Source: Beta vulgaris subsp. vulgaris
Lineage: Eukaryota > Streptophyta > Magnoliopsida > Caryophyllales > Amaranthaceae
Direction: 5' to 3'
Length of the DNA: 64,000 bases
NCBI RefSeq assembly: GCF_026745355.1
Contig: NC_079208.1
Span: 17,175,260 to 17,239,259, forward strand
Part shown: positions 22,271 to 34,625 of the stretch, piece after piece
Layout of the letters: the number at the start of each line of letters is the position of its first letter
How positions within the stretch are numbered: position 1 is the first letter of the stretch
Notes under the pieces: model-generated
What the model saw: only the letters and a program-made list of their open reading frames with translations
Databases searched by the model: none
Told to the model about the DNA's origin: nothing
Program-made: the position numbers and the translations under genes

Positions 22271-23090
22271 AAACTAGAATTTTTTGCACGCGATGCGTGC
22301 TTGAATTTTTTTTCGAAACAGAAACTCGATTTTCTTCGGCATAAGAGTCAAAATTTGAACATTTTAGGAAAAAAAATTATATATCATTGAAAATTTCAGA
22401 AAATGTCATTGCGAACATACTAATATTCTGGAAATGCGCGAATATTGTTAATCTAATCATGACCTATTAAGTTATTAGCGTTTTAAATTTATTTTAGTTT
22501 TTTCCCTCTTTTGTTTGGAGCTTCTCTTCTGAGTTATAAAAAATTTATTAGATCGTAGTATTGCATAGTTATAAGCCCATAATCGAATTCGCGCAACCTG
22601 TATGATATATGGCACGAAATATATTTTTTCCTTGATTGTGGCTGTGGGAACTGGATAGGGTAACATCTTTTTGAGGGAAAAATAGGAGGAATACAGTTTG
22701 CCAAATATAGGCAGCTCTTAAATTTAGCAAAGTCAAAAATACAAACACTATTTTGTAATTTAGAAAGAGAAGGGGGGCAAAATTGGCATTTCAAAAGAGG
22801 ACACCATTGCTCCCCCTTCCCTTATATAATAGAGATTTATTCCTGCTAGATGTTTACTGAGATGTTCATCATTTCTTGTTAATCTAGATTATTCTGGCCA
22901 CAAAAATTGGTGAATCTAAGATAAGTAGTATACATTCACATAATTTGGATAATCGAATATGGAAAAGTTTTGCCAAATTTATTTTTAGCTATTGATAGTT
23001 GTTTTACCCTGTAATTCAAAATGATAAAGCATTTGAAAGGATTTTTATGTAAATATCATTGTACATAAGGTGTTATAATTTATTTATCCA
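22271..23090. other. Intergenic AT-rich DNA
   Basis: No gene, RNA gene or complete mobile element recognised. Confidence 0.5.
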
Positions 23091-23094
23091 GCCA

Positions 23095-23665
23095 CCCCTG
23101 CCTCTCTTTTCTCTCTAAAACCCTAACCTCTTCTACCCCTTCTTCGTAAGTTTAGGGGCTGTTATGGATGATTTCATCCATAGTAAGTCCCTTTTCATTT
23201 TTTATTTTCAGTTTTGAGTTCCTTTTGTTGTTTTGTTGAATAAATTAGTACTCTCTTTATGAGATTTTTTAAACCCTGTTATAGAGTTTTTGTCTCTGTT
23301 GTGGAGATCTCCTTCTCCCCTATGGGAGTAGTGAGTAGGGTTTTTTATTTTTAGATATGAGAAGTTGTTCTCATTGGTTGAAGTTCGAGACTCAACATGA
23401 AGGTATTGGAATCTCGGATGCGGTTAACATGACTCGATCAAGAATATTCTTCCAAAACTATGCTAGAATGATAAACTTCCTCATCAATAGCTGCTTGATT
23501 CAGCAAATACAAGGCGGTCGCACTATATTGCTCAATCTGGTTCATTGTAGTTTCTTCGAAAACGAATTTGATTTAACCTTGTTTAATTATATTTTGTTTT
23601 TCTTTAATATCTATTGTAAATGTTGTTTGTCCTTCAATTAATGAAATTTCTCCTTCAAAAAACAT
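23095..23665 (+). mobile_element. Possible separate LINE-like fragment
   Basis: The stretch ends in TTAATGAAATTTCTCCTTCA followed by an A run, like the 3' ends of plant L1 elements. A 94-residue open frame (23357-23641) has no recognised domain. It may be the rearranged 5' part of the neighbouring LINE or another insertion. Confidence 0.3.
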
Positions 23666-23767
23666 GTAGATACCATTGTATGTTGTTAGAGATGATTAAG
23701 GGATTAATCTCTAACACTTATTGGTGACTTGTCTAAAGTTATATGAGTAAGCCTATTAATACATGGC

Positions 23768-26700
23768 TTGTTAGATGAGAATGGGGTGTGGAAGAAAGGA
23801 AGAGAAGAGATTTGTGATGTGGTTCATCATTATTTTGAGGGTCTGTTTACTTCGGATAGTCCCGAAGATATGGATGCGGCATTGGAGGGGTTGTCCCTAT
23901 GTGTGTCTAACGAGATGAATGTTGGCCTTGTATCTCCTCCATCAGGGGAAGAAGTTCGAGAGGCACTTTTGCTATGCATCCATATAAAGCTCCAGGTATT
24001 AATGGCCTTCATGCTTTATTCATTCAGAAATTCTGACACATTGTTGGTTCGGGTATCATTATGTTTGTTCGGGACTGGTAGAATGGAGGTGTGGATTTGA
24101 GTACTCTTAACAAAACATGTATTGTGCTGATTCTGAAGTGTGAAAATCCTAAGACATTGAAGGACTTTCGGCCCATTAGCTTGTGTATGGTCTTGTATAA
24201 GATCCTCTCTAAAACATTGGCTAATAGTTCTATTATTTCCCCAGATCAGAGTGCTTTTGTCCCTCACCGATTGATTACTAACAATACTCTTGTGGCTTTT
24301 GAGATCTTCCATGCCATGAAGAGGAAACATACTAGAAGTGAAGTGGTGTGTGCATTAAAACTTGACATGAGTAAAGCATACAATAGAGTAGAGTGGTGTT
24401 TTTTTTGGAGAAGGTAATGGAGAAGATGGGGTTTTGTGTGGAGTGGATTACTAAGGTGATGGCTTGTACTTCAAGTGCCTCTTTTACTTTTAGGTGAATG
24501 GGGGGCTCGCTTACTCCTTCTCGGGGCCTCCGGTAAGGTGATCATATCTCTCCTTATTTATTTTTGTTGTGTGCTGACGCTTTCTCTACCCTTATCTCAA
24601 AAGCAGCATTAGAAAAAAAGATCTATGGTGCTAGAATCTGCAGAGGGGCGCCGTTGGTGTCTCACCTTTTCTTTGCAGATGGTAGCATCTTATTTACTAA
24701 AGCTTCCATGCAAGAATACTCTATGGTGGCTGATATTATCAGTAAATACGAGCGAGCATCGAGACATAAAGTCAATCTAAGCAAAACGGAAGTTGTATTT
24801 AGTAGAGGTGTGGATGTGGATCGTCGTGATGCTATTGTGAATATTTTGGGTCTGCAGGAGGTTGATAGATAGGAGAAATATGTAGGCCTTCCCACTATTA
24901 TTGGTAGATAAAAAAAGGTGACTTTTGTTTATATTAAGGAGCATATATGGAAGAAATTGCAAAGGTGGAAGGAGAAGCTTGTATCTCGACCTGGTAAAGA
25001 AGTACTCATTAAATTTCTTGCTCAGGCTATTCCCACATATATGATGAGTGTTTTTTTGTCTCCCAAGTGGCTTAATTGATGAAATTCATTCGTTGTTGTC
25101 CCGCTTCTGGTGGGGGTCAAATGGAATGGAGAGAAAGCAGCATTGGCATAGGTGGGATGCTTTATGTTTGCCTAAGTCAATGGGGGGCCTTGGGTTTCGT
25201 GACTTGCATTGCTTTAATCAAACTCTTTTGGCAAAATATAAACATGGAGATTGTGTCAACATGAGACTTCCTTCCTCACTAGGCTTCTAAAAGCTTGCTA
25301 TTATAAAGATGTGGGGTTTCTTGATGTTAGAAGGGGTTACAATCCAAGTTTTACTTCGAGAAGCATTTGGAGGTCTAAGTCACTGTTACTAGAACTCTAG
25401 AAGGTTTAAAGTGGTGTGTGGGCACGAGAGAGAATATAAAGGCGTGGGAGGAGGCGTGGATTATTGGGGAAGGGGCGTATTTTTGTCCTGACTCCAAAGG
25501 TGGATAGTGATATGAACCTAAAAGTATGTGACTTGATTGACGTTGCTAGAGGTGGTTGGAATGTTGATTTCGTGCAGAAGTTGTTTCATGAAGATGAATG
25601 GGATATGATCCTCAACATCCCACTGTCTCAGTTTTTGGCCGCAGGTCCGTAGGTATTGGTGGCCATCTCGCAATGGCTTGTTTTCGTTGAAATCGTGTTA
25701 TTGGTTGGCAAAGCTAATAGGCCATATGCGAACATGGAGGTTGCAGCATGGTGAGAGGTTGCAGCATGGTGAGGGAGAGGTGAAGTTGTGGAGAGATGTG
25801 TGGGGTGTGTAGGGCTGCCAAAGCTCCACCATTTTCTTTGGTGGGCGTGCAAAGGCTTGTTAGGTGTGAAAGAGAGGATATGTTGGACACATGTGAGTGA
25901 TGCTGCAACTTGTCCGATTTGTAGTGAGCCGAATGAGTCCATATGCCATGCTCTATTTTCATGCAACTATGCTTTAACGATTTAGCAGGTGAGCACCTTT
26001 GGCTCTCTACTCTCAAATATCCCTTCTACTTCTTTTGATGATGCATTTGCTTGGTTAGCGACTCAATGTACCATATGCTCTCTCATGCGGGCGGTATGGT
26101 TTTGTCATAACAAACACATTTTCGAGCAAGAGGTTGTAGATGCTCCAATGGTGGTTGCGAGTTTTGTGAAGCTTGTGAATGATCATTGTTTGTATGCGGA
26201 GAGCGTGTTTAAGCCCAAAGGTGGATTGCCAGCTTCGGCTTCCTCATGGTGCAAGCCCCCTTATGCGATGCTAAAGGCCAACTTCGATACATACATTAAT
26301 CACAATGGCCAACTTCGATACATACATTAATCACAATGGGGAGGTGGGTTTGTGTGTGGTAGTGTTTCGCAACTCAACTGGTGGTGTGGTTGCGATGGGG
26401 GTGAGGTGTGTGGCTGCGAAGTGAGACTCTACTATGGCTAAGCTATGGCGGCATTGTATGTCGTTGAACATGCGCGACGATTTGGCTATGAGAAGATCAT
26501 TTTTGAAGGGGACACTTTACTTTTTATTAGTGCTGTGAAGAACAAGTGCGAGGGAAGCTCGCCTTTATTTCATGTTTTTGATGGTATTAATAGGTTGTGT
26601 TTGAACTTCGAGTCTTTTTCTTTTTCTCATGTGAAACGAGCGGGAAACATTGTTGCCAAACTGTTAGCTTGTTGGGAGTGTTTACGCAATTCTGAGGTTG

Positions 26701-26786
26701 TATGGTTGACTCTTTTTCCCAAAGTATTACTACTTTGGTGGAACTTGATTTAATTTAAGTCCAAATTTCTACTCAAGAAAAAAAAA
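23768..26786 (+). mobile_element. Decayed L1-type LINE with RNase H, 5'-truncated
   Basis: The plus strand carries, in order and broken frames, an RT domain (KDFRPISLCMVLYKILSK, then SPDQSAFVPHR, then LKLDMSKAYNRVEW, and the catalytic-region relic HLFFADGSILFTKA where D-D is changed to D-G). A zf-RVT segment follows (RFWWGSNGMERKQHWHRW, later CPICSEPNESICHALFSC), and a C-terminal plant RNase H (VEHARRFGYEKIIFEGDTLL, VKRAGNIVAKLLA). A short poly(A) tail near 26777-26786 marks the 3' end. The endonuclease and ORF1 are missing, a common 5' truncation. Stops, frameshifts and the altered active site make it inactive. Confidence 0.9.
26278..26339. repeat. Perfect 31-bp tandem duplication in LINE RNase H
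   Basis: The 31-bp unit starting CCAACTTCGATACATACATT occurs twice without a mismatch. Because 31 is not a multiple of three it shifts the RNase H frame. Confidence 0.95.
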
Positions 26787-27105
26787 CCTATATAGTATGT
26801 GTTAAGTCATTAATTAATGGTGTACTAGGGTCTTGCATATAAGAATAATTTACAAGTCCCTAATATGTACACATTTGAAACATACTCTTTCCGTCATACA
26901 ATAGTTTGAAAATTTTACTTTTATGTGTTTCAAATTAGTTTGAACATTTTACTTTTTGGCATGCTTCATTATTACTATATTATCTCTTTTATACTCACAC
27001 TCTACTTTTATCAAGAAAAAGTTACCCAATTTTTTATTTTCTCTAATAAAAAGTGAGTATTTCACAAACTCCCATTATATTTAATTTTTTTTTAATAAAA
27101 TAATA

Positions 27106-27328
27106 TTTCCTCCGTTTTTTTACATGTTACACTTTTCAAATCACGGATTCCTATGCAATTTTTGGATAGGAGAGAGATAGAGAAAAAAAAAGCAAAAGGG
27201 TCCCATGTGAACATGTGATAGCTGATAGGAGAGAGATAAAGAGAAGTTATTACTCAAAATAAAAGTGTAACATCTAATTTAAAACTTCTTAAAACAAATA
27301 CTGTAACATATTTTAAAAACGGGGAAAG
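27106..27328. mobile_element. Stowaway-like MITE
   Basis: Ends TTTCCTCCGTTTTTTTACAT and, inverted, CTTTCCCCGTTTTTAAAATA flank about 220 bp. TA dinucleotides adjoin both ends. ATGTTACA blocks pair internally. Non-coding. Confidence 0.7.
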
Positions 27329-27353
27329 TATTTGATAATCATATTATAATTTA

Positions 27354-27700
27354 CTCCCTCCGTTCCAAAATATAGTTCCCATTTCCATTTTGGGTGTTCC
27401 AAAATATAGTTCCCCTTTCCATATTTAGTTCCACATTTTTCCGTAATTTGTCTAGAAAAACCGTGTCCCATCATTTATTTTCTTCTTGAAATTTGTTTTT
27501 TCCTTTGTTTATTCAACCAAAATGTTACAATTAATGCTCTTTCACCAATTATTCTCCACTCCTTCTCTTAAAATCATCTTTTGCCATACAACATTTATTT
27601 AAATATACAAAAAATCTTTACTATCCCTCTTAGATTCTACTTGCATAAATTACCAAGAAAAAAAAAAAGAAATATGAACTATATTTTGAGACGGATGGAG
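27354..27700. mobile_element. Stowaway MITE
   Basis: The terminal inverted repeats start CTCCCTCCGTTCCAAAATAT on the left and CTCCATCCGTCTCAAAATAT on the inverted right end, about 22 of 25 positions alike. A TA target duplication lies at 27352-27353 and 27701-27702. It depends on a mariner-type transposase elsewhere. Confidence 0.88.
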
Positions 27701-27702
27701 TA

Positions 27703-29050
27703 TCACTTTAAATTACGTGTTCAATAACTGTTTAGATTTTTTTGAAAACGGAGGAAGTATATGAAGATGGAAAAAGTAATGCTACCAAACGAGACGTTTG
27801 CTCCTGTTACTTTCGGAGTTGTAGGGATACCCCAAGGATGACGCAATCTAGGCCCTTACCAGAATAGTTGTACTTTCCATAATTGGAGCTTGCGCCTTTT
27901 CTTCTAGTCTTTCTCATTACAAAGAGAAAAGTTCGAGTAAAATCATTATAGGGTGCATGTTATTATGGACACTTGCCTGAAGTACATGAGGCTTAAATAA
28001 TAGTAGCCCACAAACTATGTCACTCAGCTATATCGCTGTTTTGAAGTAGTGCATCGACATTTGCATCTTTACCTTTAATTGTTTTTGTGCAAGTTGTTTG
28101 ATCTTATACAAGTCACCCGTAAGAGGTGAGATTGAAAATAAAGCATAAGCAGAAAGATGTTACTTTTTGTACCTATAGTATGTTTAGTAAGGTGTATTTA
28201 GTTGATTGAATGATGATAGTCTTGTACACTAAAAAATTAAATTTGGTTTGCTGCTGAGTCAAATTCCTGCTTATTGGTATCTCCATAAGCATACATAAGC
28301 ATGTGAGACACTGGACCTTGTGGAAAGCAAAAGGCAAGACCATCTCTCTTTCTTGTAATAAATGACGTACAGTGAAGATTGCTTTGCCTTTTCATCCATT
28401 TCGTTAGCTTCTTTTCAGAAAGGAAAGAAACAGGAAGGGAAAGAAAACGAGTATTGTTTCAAATTTGCCCCTCAAAAAAAAAATATAGTGAATTTTGTGA
28501 ACAATTATTCATACATAATGTTATTATAAAATTGTGCTTTCTATTTGTTTTCATACATAATGCTCTATTTGCTTTCTATTATAAAACTGTCGACAAACAA
28601 AAACTATGGATGCATTCTATGCAAAGTAGATTCTTTTGTAAGGGGCGAAGCCACCTTAATCATTGTGCGATTAGTTGATCCCACTTGAGTATGTAAAGTT
28701 AGTAATTTTTCTAGAAAAATGAACTTTTTGTGACATTTTTTTTGTAAAGATTAATATCTTGACCCCACTAAAACTTGCTAATTTTCTTTGTTTCCAGTAT
28801 ATATATATATTTTTTTAAAGACCGTGTGTGTAAGTTGTTTGAATATTGTTAGCAATACAATACTGAGCTGCATCCAGTCCTCTTCCTTTTTCCTCTCCTA
28901 ACTTTGTTTTAATCTTACTATATTTCCATATTGCTGAGCATTTGCTTTTTTCTCCTCTGCAGTCATAGTAGTGTGTAGTTGACTAAACAACAACAAAAAA
29001 ACAAGAATAAGTAGGCATAAAAGATCCACTATCTAAGCTTTTGTGTTGTT
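27703..29050. other. Upstream intergenic region of FAF
   Basis: AT-rich sequence without a supported gene; a short TA-rich tract lies near 28800. The proximal part must hold FAF regulatory DNA but no specific site other than the TATA box is assigned. Confidence 0.5.
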
Positions 29051-29057
29051 ATCTCCC

Positions 29058-29066
29058 TATAAATTA
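29058..29066 (+). promoter_or_regulatory. Putative TATA box of the FAF gene
   Basis: CTATAAATTA about 185 bases before the FAF start codon, in a CT-rich plant promoter setting. Confidence 0.55.
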
Positions 29067-29243
29067 ACAGCTCCTATCACTTGTTCATATTGTGCCTTTC
29101 TTTTTACACATTTCTTCTCTTACCTCTCTAATATCAGGCGAAATCCCTGCATTAGTCACCTTAAAGTTTCTCCTATTTGTCAAAACTTAACCAGACTAGT
29201 AAATTCCTCTGTTTGATATCCCCTGAAATTCAGTTCTTACACC

Positions 29244-30161
29244 ATGTCGACTAGTGTTTGCCAAGGGATACAAGCACAGTTTGATCCGTGGTTCGTCCAA
29301 CCGCGAATCATTGGCTTGAAGTCAGCTCTGCAGACATCCAAGGTTTTTATGTCCCCGAAAAGATTTCCTGGGCCTCCCATGCCTGAAAACTCCAACTTAC
29401 TACTGCAGGACTTACATACCCAACAGCAAAATACTCACAATGACAAGATGACTTCAAATAATGGCGATTATTTGGGTGGGTGGAGTTTCTTGCAAGCTCT
29501 TTCCAACACAACTCGAAGTTCAGAAAATGAGAATGAGAATGAGAAAGTATATGTTCACCCTCTTGTTAAAAAGCCAAGTTCAATATTGAGTGAGAAAAGC
29601 TTACAGATGTGTACTGAAAGCCTTGGCAGTGAGACTGGGAGCACTGTCAGTGAAAGTGGAGATGAACTAACATCCTCATCCTCGCTAATGGAGATTGAAA
29701 AATCTCGAAGAATTCCTACATTTAGTATGATCAAAGATAGGTCGACGATCACTAGTAGCTTCCCACCACCAATAACCACAATTAGGGGTGGTTCTTCAGG
29801 TCGAGTTAAGGTTAAATCTCAAAGGGAAGATGGGAGATTACTAATAAAAGCTGTTGGTGTTGGAACTGCCCAAAGTTGTTTCAAGGCTGAAAGAAAGGGT
29901 GGAAGGCTTACGCTTCGCTTCCTTGACAACTCTAAGGAGGGTGATCAGAATGATTTGTATGATGGATTTAACCAAAATTTGGTCCAAGGAGATGAGTCCT
30001 ATGATGTTAATGAAAACGACGAGGATGATACAAGTGGGGATGTTGGAGATGAAGTTGAAGTGAGTAATTTGAGTAGGCCAAGCAGTTGCAAAGAAGAATG
30101 TGCAAGTAGGAGCTGCAAAGGGATGCTAAATTGGGAGACATTTTGCGTTGCTACTTCATAG
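29244..30161 (+). CDS. FAF: FANTASTIC FOUR (FAF) family protein
   Basis: Single-exon 305-residue protein. Family features seen: GGWSFLQAL at about 78-85, KVYVHPLVKKPSSILSEKSL at 101-120 followed by QMCTESLGSETGS, and the FAF domain at about 172-227 (FPPPITTI, then VKVKSQREDGRLLIKAV, then CFKAERKGGRLTLRFLD). An acidic stretch (about 231-270) and a Cys-containing tail follow. In Arabidopsis, FAF proteins regulate shoot meristem size and act on the WUSCHEL/CLAVATA pathway; transferring that role here is an inference. The start has good context (ACCATGTC), and a TATA box lies upstream. The ORF is intact, and the lack of introns is usual for the family. Confidence 0.93.
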   Translation: MSTSVCQGIQAQFDPWFVQPRIIGLKSALQTSKVFMSPKRFPGPPMPENSNLLLQDLHTQQQNTHNDKMTSNNGDYLGGWSFLQALSNTTRSSENENENEKVYVHPLVKKPSSILSEKSLQMCTESLGSETGSTVSESGDELTSSSSLMEIEKSRRIPTFSMIKDRSTITSSFPPPITTIRGGSSGRVKVKSQREDGRLLIKAVGVGTAQSCFKAERKGGRLTLRFLDNSKEGDQNDLYDGFNQNLVQGDESYDVNENDEDDTSGDVGDEVEVSNLSRPSSCKEECASRSCKGMLNWETFCVATS

Positions 30162-32514
30162 TTTCAAGTTTCAAGCTTTGTGCATTTTACTAACACCTTA
30201 TTGTTTGTCATCTATCTGCACCAAGTAGAGAAAGAAACAAAACAAAAAAAGATCATCCACTAAGCTGAATGTATAACAAGAGAGCCAATTTGACCATCTC
30301 TTGTTAGTAACTAGGACTCCATCTTATGTTTGTAGATTCAAAATTTATTAATATCATGATTACATTAAAAACTTGTGCTAAACTTGTGATAATTTGTTAG
30401 TTTCTTGTATATTTCACGTGTCACTTTTAGTTCTTTTTATTTAGAATTTTTTGACCAACAAAAGAAGTCAAAACAGAAAGAACAGATAGGAATAAAGGGA
30501 GTAACCAAAAAAATGAAAGAAATGAATGTAAAATCGAGACCTTTGTGATTAAAAAAGAAAATGGAGAGTTGGTTAAGCAAATTGTTGGAACAGAGATATT
30601 AAGATGGTAATAAAGATTATGTGACCATTAAGGCATAGACAAAAATAGCAACCATTGCATTGTTCATCTTTGAGTTTAGTTATTCTCCAAACTATTGTTT
30701 GGTGTTCATAATGGTATCTAGGGAAAACTCTTTCCCCCGACAAGAGGAGATGTTAATTATAGGCCTGGGTGCACCCATCATAAAGAGAGAGAAGCCATAT
30801 GACAATAAGCGGAATAGTACGTTATACATCATAGATTCAATAAGAAACCTCCCACCTTCAAAAGAAAAAGCAAAGACGATAGCAACCCTCGGGGAGCTCC
30901 GCAGCTAACAGAGTTGCGTCCCCTGTTCCTTGTTCCTTAGCCACTTCTCGAGTAAAATACCATAATTTGGCCAGGAAAAATCTATTAATTTAAGGTTTGC
31001 TTTTTATCCCAGTATCCAATAAGGAGGAAAAAAAATTGCTTCATTGGGTGATCCACTTGAGCCTACCATGTGTGTTTTCTCTTCTTATTTTATAAGTTGT
31101 TGCTAGTCCTTTCTTTAGTTTAATAAGTGAAATAGTAGACATCGAGGCCATTGTCCATTGGAGATGGTGGTTAGCTCTTTAATTTGCTTTTTTTTTTTTA
31201 CCACCATTTTAGTTCTAAGCAGTTCCACTTTTCCTTGTTATTTTGTCTATAGATATGTTTAGGTGTTATTAAGTATCGGAATTGATAGGTGGAAATATAA
31301 GGATCTAGTTCTGATATGACAAGGTAAGATCTAGGAAATCAGGTCAATAGAAAAATTCGCTTATGAAGTTCGCCAAATCTTGGTAGATGCAACTTTAGGT
31401 GTTTGAATGTTGGACAAGACAAGAGGTGCTTCACAATTTCTTTCATAAATTTTATTTGTTGCGGTTCGATCTGCCATATTAGGGATTACGAGTTTCGATC
31501 TTTGGATCAGGATATTGTGTGATGAAATAATTCAATTTCACCTCATATTCATGTGATAACTTTAGGACTTAGGAGTAATCACACTTTAAAAGTGTATCTT
31601 GCAAGAGGTTCTTCAATTTAATTTTGGGCAAGTTTTCGAGCTACGCATATTTAAGAGTGTCTGCCTCATGAGGAGAAACTCTTGACACCCTTTGAGCAGG
31701 GTTTGGAGTCACAAAAGGAAGTGACTTCTTGATTAGTTCAATATGTAGAATCCAAGGAAGATTTCCATTTTTGAGGGCCTTGGAATTTATTATCTTGTGA
31801 ACATATAATTCTATAGGATGGGATGAGACAATCTATCTTTAAAGATCGACTTTGTTTAGAATCTCAACATTCTCCATCACACTATATCAGGTCTTTTTTC
31901 ACAAGATATATAACCCAACCCCACCAAGAATTGTTCAAGAAGCTTCATTTCAGATGGTTGTCTTGTTAGTTTTACTTCATATGGTATGTAGTAAGAGAAA
32001 GGAAAACACGGTTTAGTGTTAGTTTGTTCTCTGTTTATCATTTGGATGAACTTTTCCTAGATTGTAATTTGGATTTTTATTTAATGCATTTCTAATGTAA
32101 AAAAAAAAAAAATTGTTGGCTGGTAAACATTGATGGAAAGTCTTATGTGCCGTTAATAAATAACCATGGTTACTTTTGTTTCATTTTTGAATGTTGAAAC
32201 ATAGTTTTTACATATATAACAACTAGTCTTACATATATGCAATGCGTTCAAAAGCAAATAGAAATTAAGTTGTGTAATTATATCTATCGAAATTATTTCT
32301 TTTTAAGTAACAAAGGAAGTAAATAAAGTTGAAATTCTGCCTTGAAATTTGATATAATTGTCGTGTAACATTATTTGGCCTTGCATTTTTTGTGTTGGAT
32401 TTATTTTGGTAAAGAGTGAGTTTGATTTTTTTTTTTTTTATATTGGAGGGTATATATATTTAGTTTAGGGTGGACACCAAGTCCTCCCCTCTTTTCTTAT
32501 ATTCCCTCTATTTT
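30162..32514. other. FAF downstream intergenic region
   Basis: AT-rich DNA. An 82-residue frame at 30660-30908 has no recognised domain and is not called. No mobile element ends could be paired. Confidence 0.5.
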
Positions 32515-32745
32515 TTATCATTCTCACTTTCTGTGTTCGTCTCTCAATGCACATCTTTGAACTTAAATATCTTTAATTATATATTATTAAAAATTATAAT
32601 GATTGAATATTAATAAAGTACTAATTAAGACGAATAAAAAAAAACCCCACATGACTATTTTTTTCTTATAAATTGAAAAAAAATTGAGAAGATTCTCTCT
32701 AAATATAAATAGTGTCAAGATTTCAAGCGAAAAAGATTTTAAAAA
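32515..32745. repeat. Dispersed repeat, copy 2
   Basis: Matches 20999-21230 in the same orientation. The LTR-like unit at 32812 starts shortly after it. Confidence 0.8.
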
Positions 32746-32811
32746 AGGAGTACTTCGCAATAAAGATAAAGTTCGGATGTACAACCATAGTTTTGAGATG
32801 TACACCATGAA

Positions 32812-34625
32812 TGTAATCCCCCGTAAAATATGGATTTTATAAATATATTTTAGTATATATATATTATTTAATTTATATTTAAACATAATTTAGTTTAAAA
32901 TTATTTATTTATTTAAAAAGGTTGACTATTTTGAAAGTCAAAGGAATTATTTTTAGGATTAAAGGAAGTTAAAATATTTTGTTAAGACATGCTTTGAAAA
33001 ATATTTGAAATACTAGTTGGATTTAAAAAAGAAGTTTAAATGGGCTTGAGAAATCCAAATACTAAGTGGAATAGAAAAAGGACTTATATTGATGTTACGA
33101 GTTTTAAATCATCAATCATATTCATCTTCAAACTCTATTGAAACCCAATTGACTTTTTCTAAGCCCAAAAGGAAAACATACATATAAATACCTTGAACCC
33201 AAATATTTTACCCACACAAAAACTTTCTCTCTCCTCACACACACAAAACCGGCGGTCCTTCTCTCTCCTCTTCCACATTACTTTTCTTTCTTGAAACACT
33301 TTCTTCTTCAGCAAGAAATTTCAATACACCACCACCGCCGCCACTACCGCCGATCAGAACTTCCGATTGCTGCCGCCTTTCCATGGCCGGCGACCTCCTC
33401 CTTTGTTCTCTTTGTTGTGTTGGTTTAATTTTTTTTTCTTCCTCCTCGAGTTTTGATTAAAGATTATGTTTTTATGTTTTATTTTAGTACCAATTATGAT
33501 TAGAAGCTTTGATTTACTGCTTTAATGATGAATCTATGATTATATAAATTATATATTCAAAGAATAAAAATTCAGATTTGATTATTATATTTAGATTGGG
33601 TTTTTAATTATCAAAGCATGAATTTTTAGGGTGTTATAGATTGAAAAATAATAGTAGCATGTTATAAACTATGAAATTTTAACTTATGAATTTAAGTATG
33701 TTTAAGTATGTTTAAAGGGGGTTTTGATAATTTATAAGTTGCTTAAATTTTAGAAAGGTTGTTATTAATGGAGTTGTATGAATTTTAATGACTAGTATAG
33801 TAAACCTATGCTAGGTAATATAAGTAATTGAGATTTTAATGATAAAGAGAACTCTTAAATATTTTTAAAGGCGACTTAAAGTATTTTAAAGTTGCTGGAA
33901 TTTATTTGGAGTATTGATTTTAAATTCTATTGGTTGTTTTAGGCGGAGATTACTCTGTAGGCGATTTTTAAGTGTTAAAGGTGGCCTACCAATTTGACTA
34001 AACAAGATACGTACATACCTATGTGTTGTTTGATGTATTATCATGATTTTAGGAAGGAAAAGTTATGTAGTATCATGAAACATTGTGAGTTCATATATGA
34101 TTTATTGTTGTTGGATTTTACATGTTTTATGTCTGTGTGTGAACATGTTAAGCATGAGATTTAATTATGAATTGAATATCATGTTTGTATGGAATATTGA
34201 TAAAAGCATGTTGGTTGAGAACTGTATTTATTAATTCACATGGGAGCATTAATATATTTATTGAGTTGGATCATTAAATCATGTGTTCCTTTATATTATT
34301 ATTTTCACTACTTTATAAGGACTGTGAGTCTTATTTTGTAAGTTTATAATTTATGCCTTTGAAAGGTAAGTTGGTTGTTGGCTAGGTTCAACAAATAAGA
34401 AGAATTGAAATAAGAAGGAATTGATCTTGGGTTGTAAGTTGTATGATCAATTATTTAATCCTAAGATAAAAAAAAAGGAATTAAGTCGTGAATGTGTGAT
34501 TTTATGTATCTGTATTACTTGTGTGTTATAACAAGTAATAATTGGTAAATCATGTAAAGTGAAACTTGGATAGTAATAAACTTTAGACTGGTGCACGTCT
34601 GAAGTTGGACAATCAGGAGTGGGGA
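32812..34625 (+). repeat. Truncated gypsy-type LTR
   Basis: It starts TGTAATCCCCC and runs parallel to the LTR at 36265-38777. Shared blocks are AAAAGGTTGACTATTTT, CTAAGCCCA followed by a TATAAATA box and CT-rich leader, AGGCGGAGATTAC, GGCTAGGTTCAACAA and TAGACTGGTGCACGTCT. Homology stops just after the last block, so the 3' part (about 0.7 kb) is lost. Confidence 0.8.
33183..33192 (+). promoter_or_regulatory. TATA-like box of truncated LTR
   Basis: ATATAAATACC followed by a CT-rich leader. The same arrangement occurs in the sister LTR near 36624, TATATAAATATCC, so it is probably the LTR promoter. Confidence 0.5.

Noticed and set aside
28379..28678. 99-residue ORF upstream of FAF
   Set aside because: Low complexity, Phe/His-rich, no family resemblance.
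30660..30908. 82-residue ORF downstream of FAF
   Set aside because: No recognised domain, no promoter or splice context; length is expected by chance.
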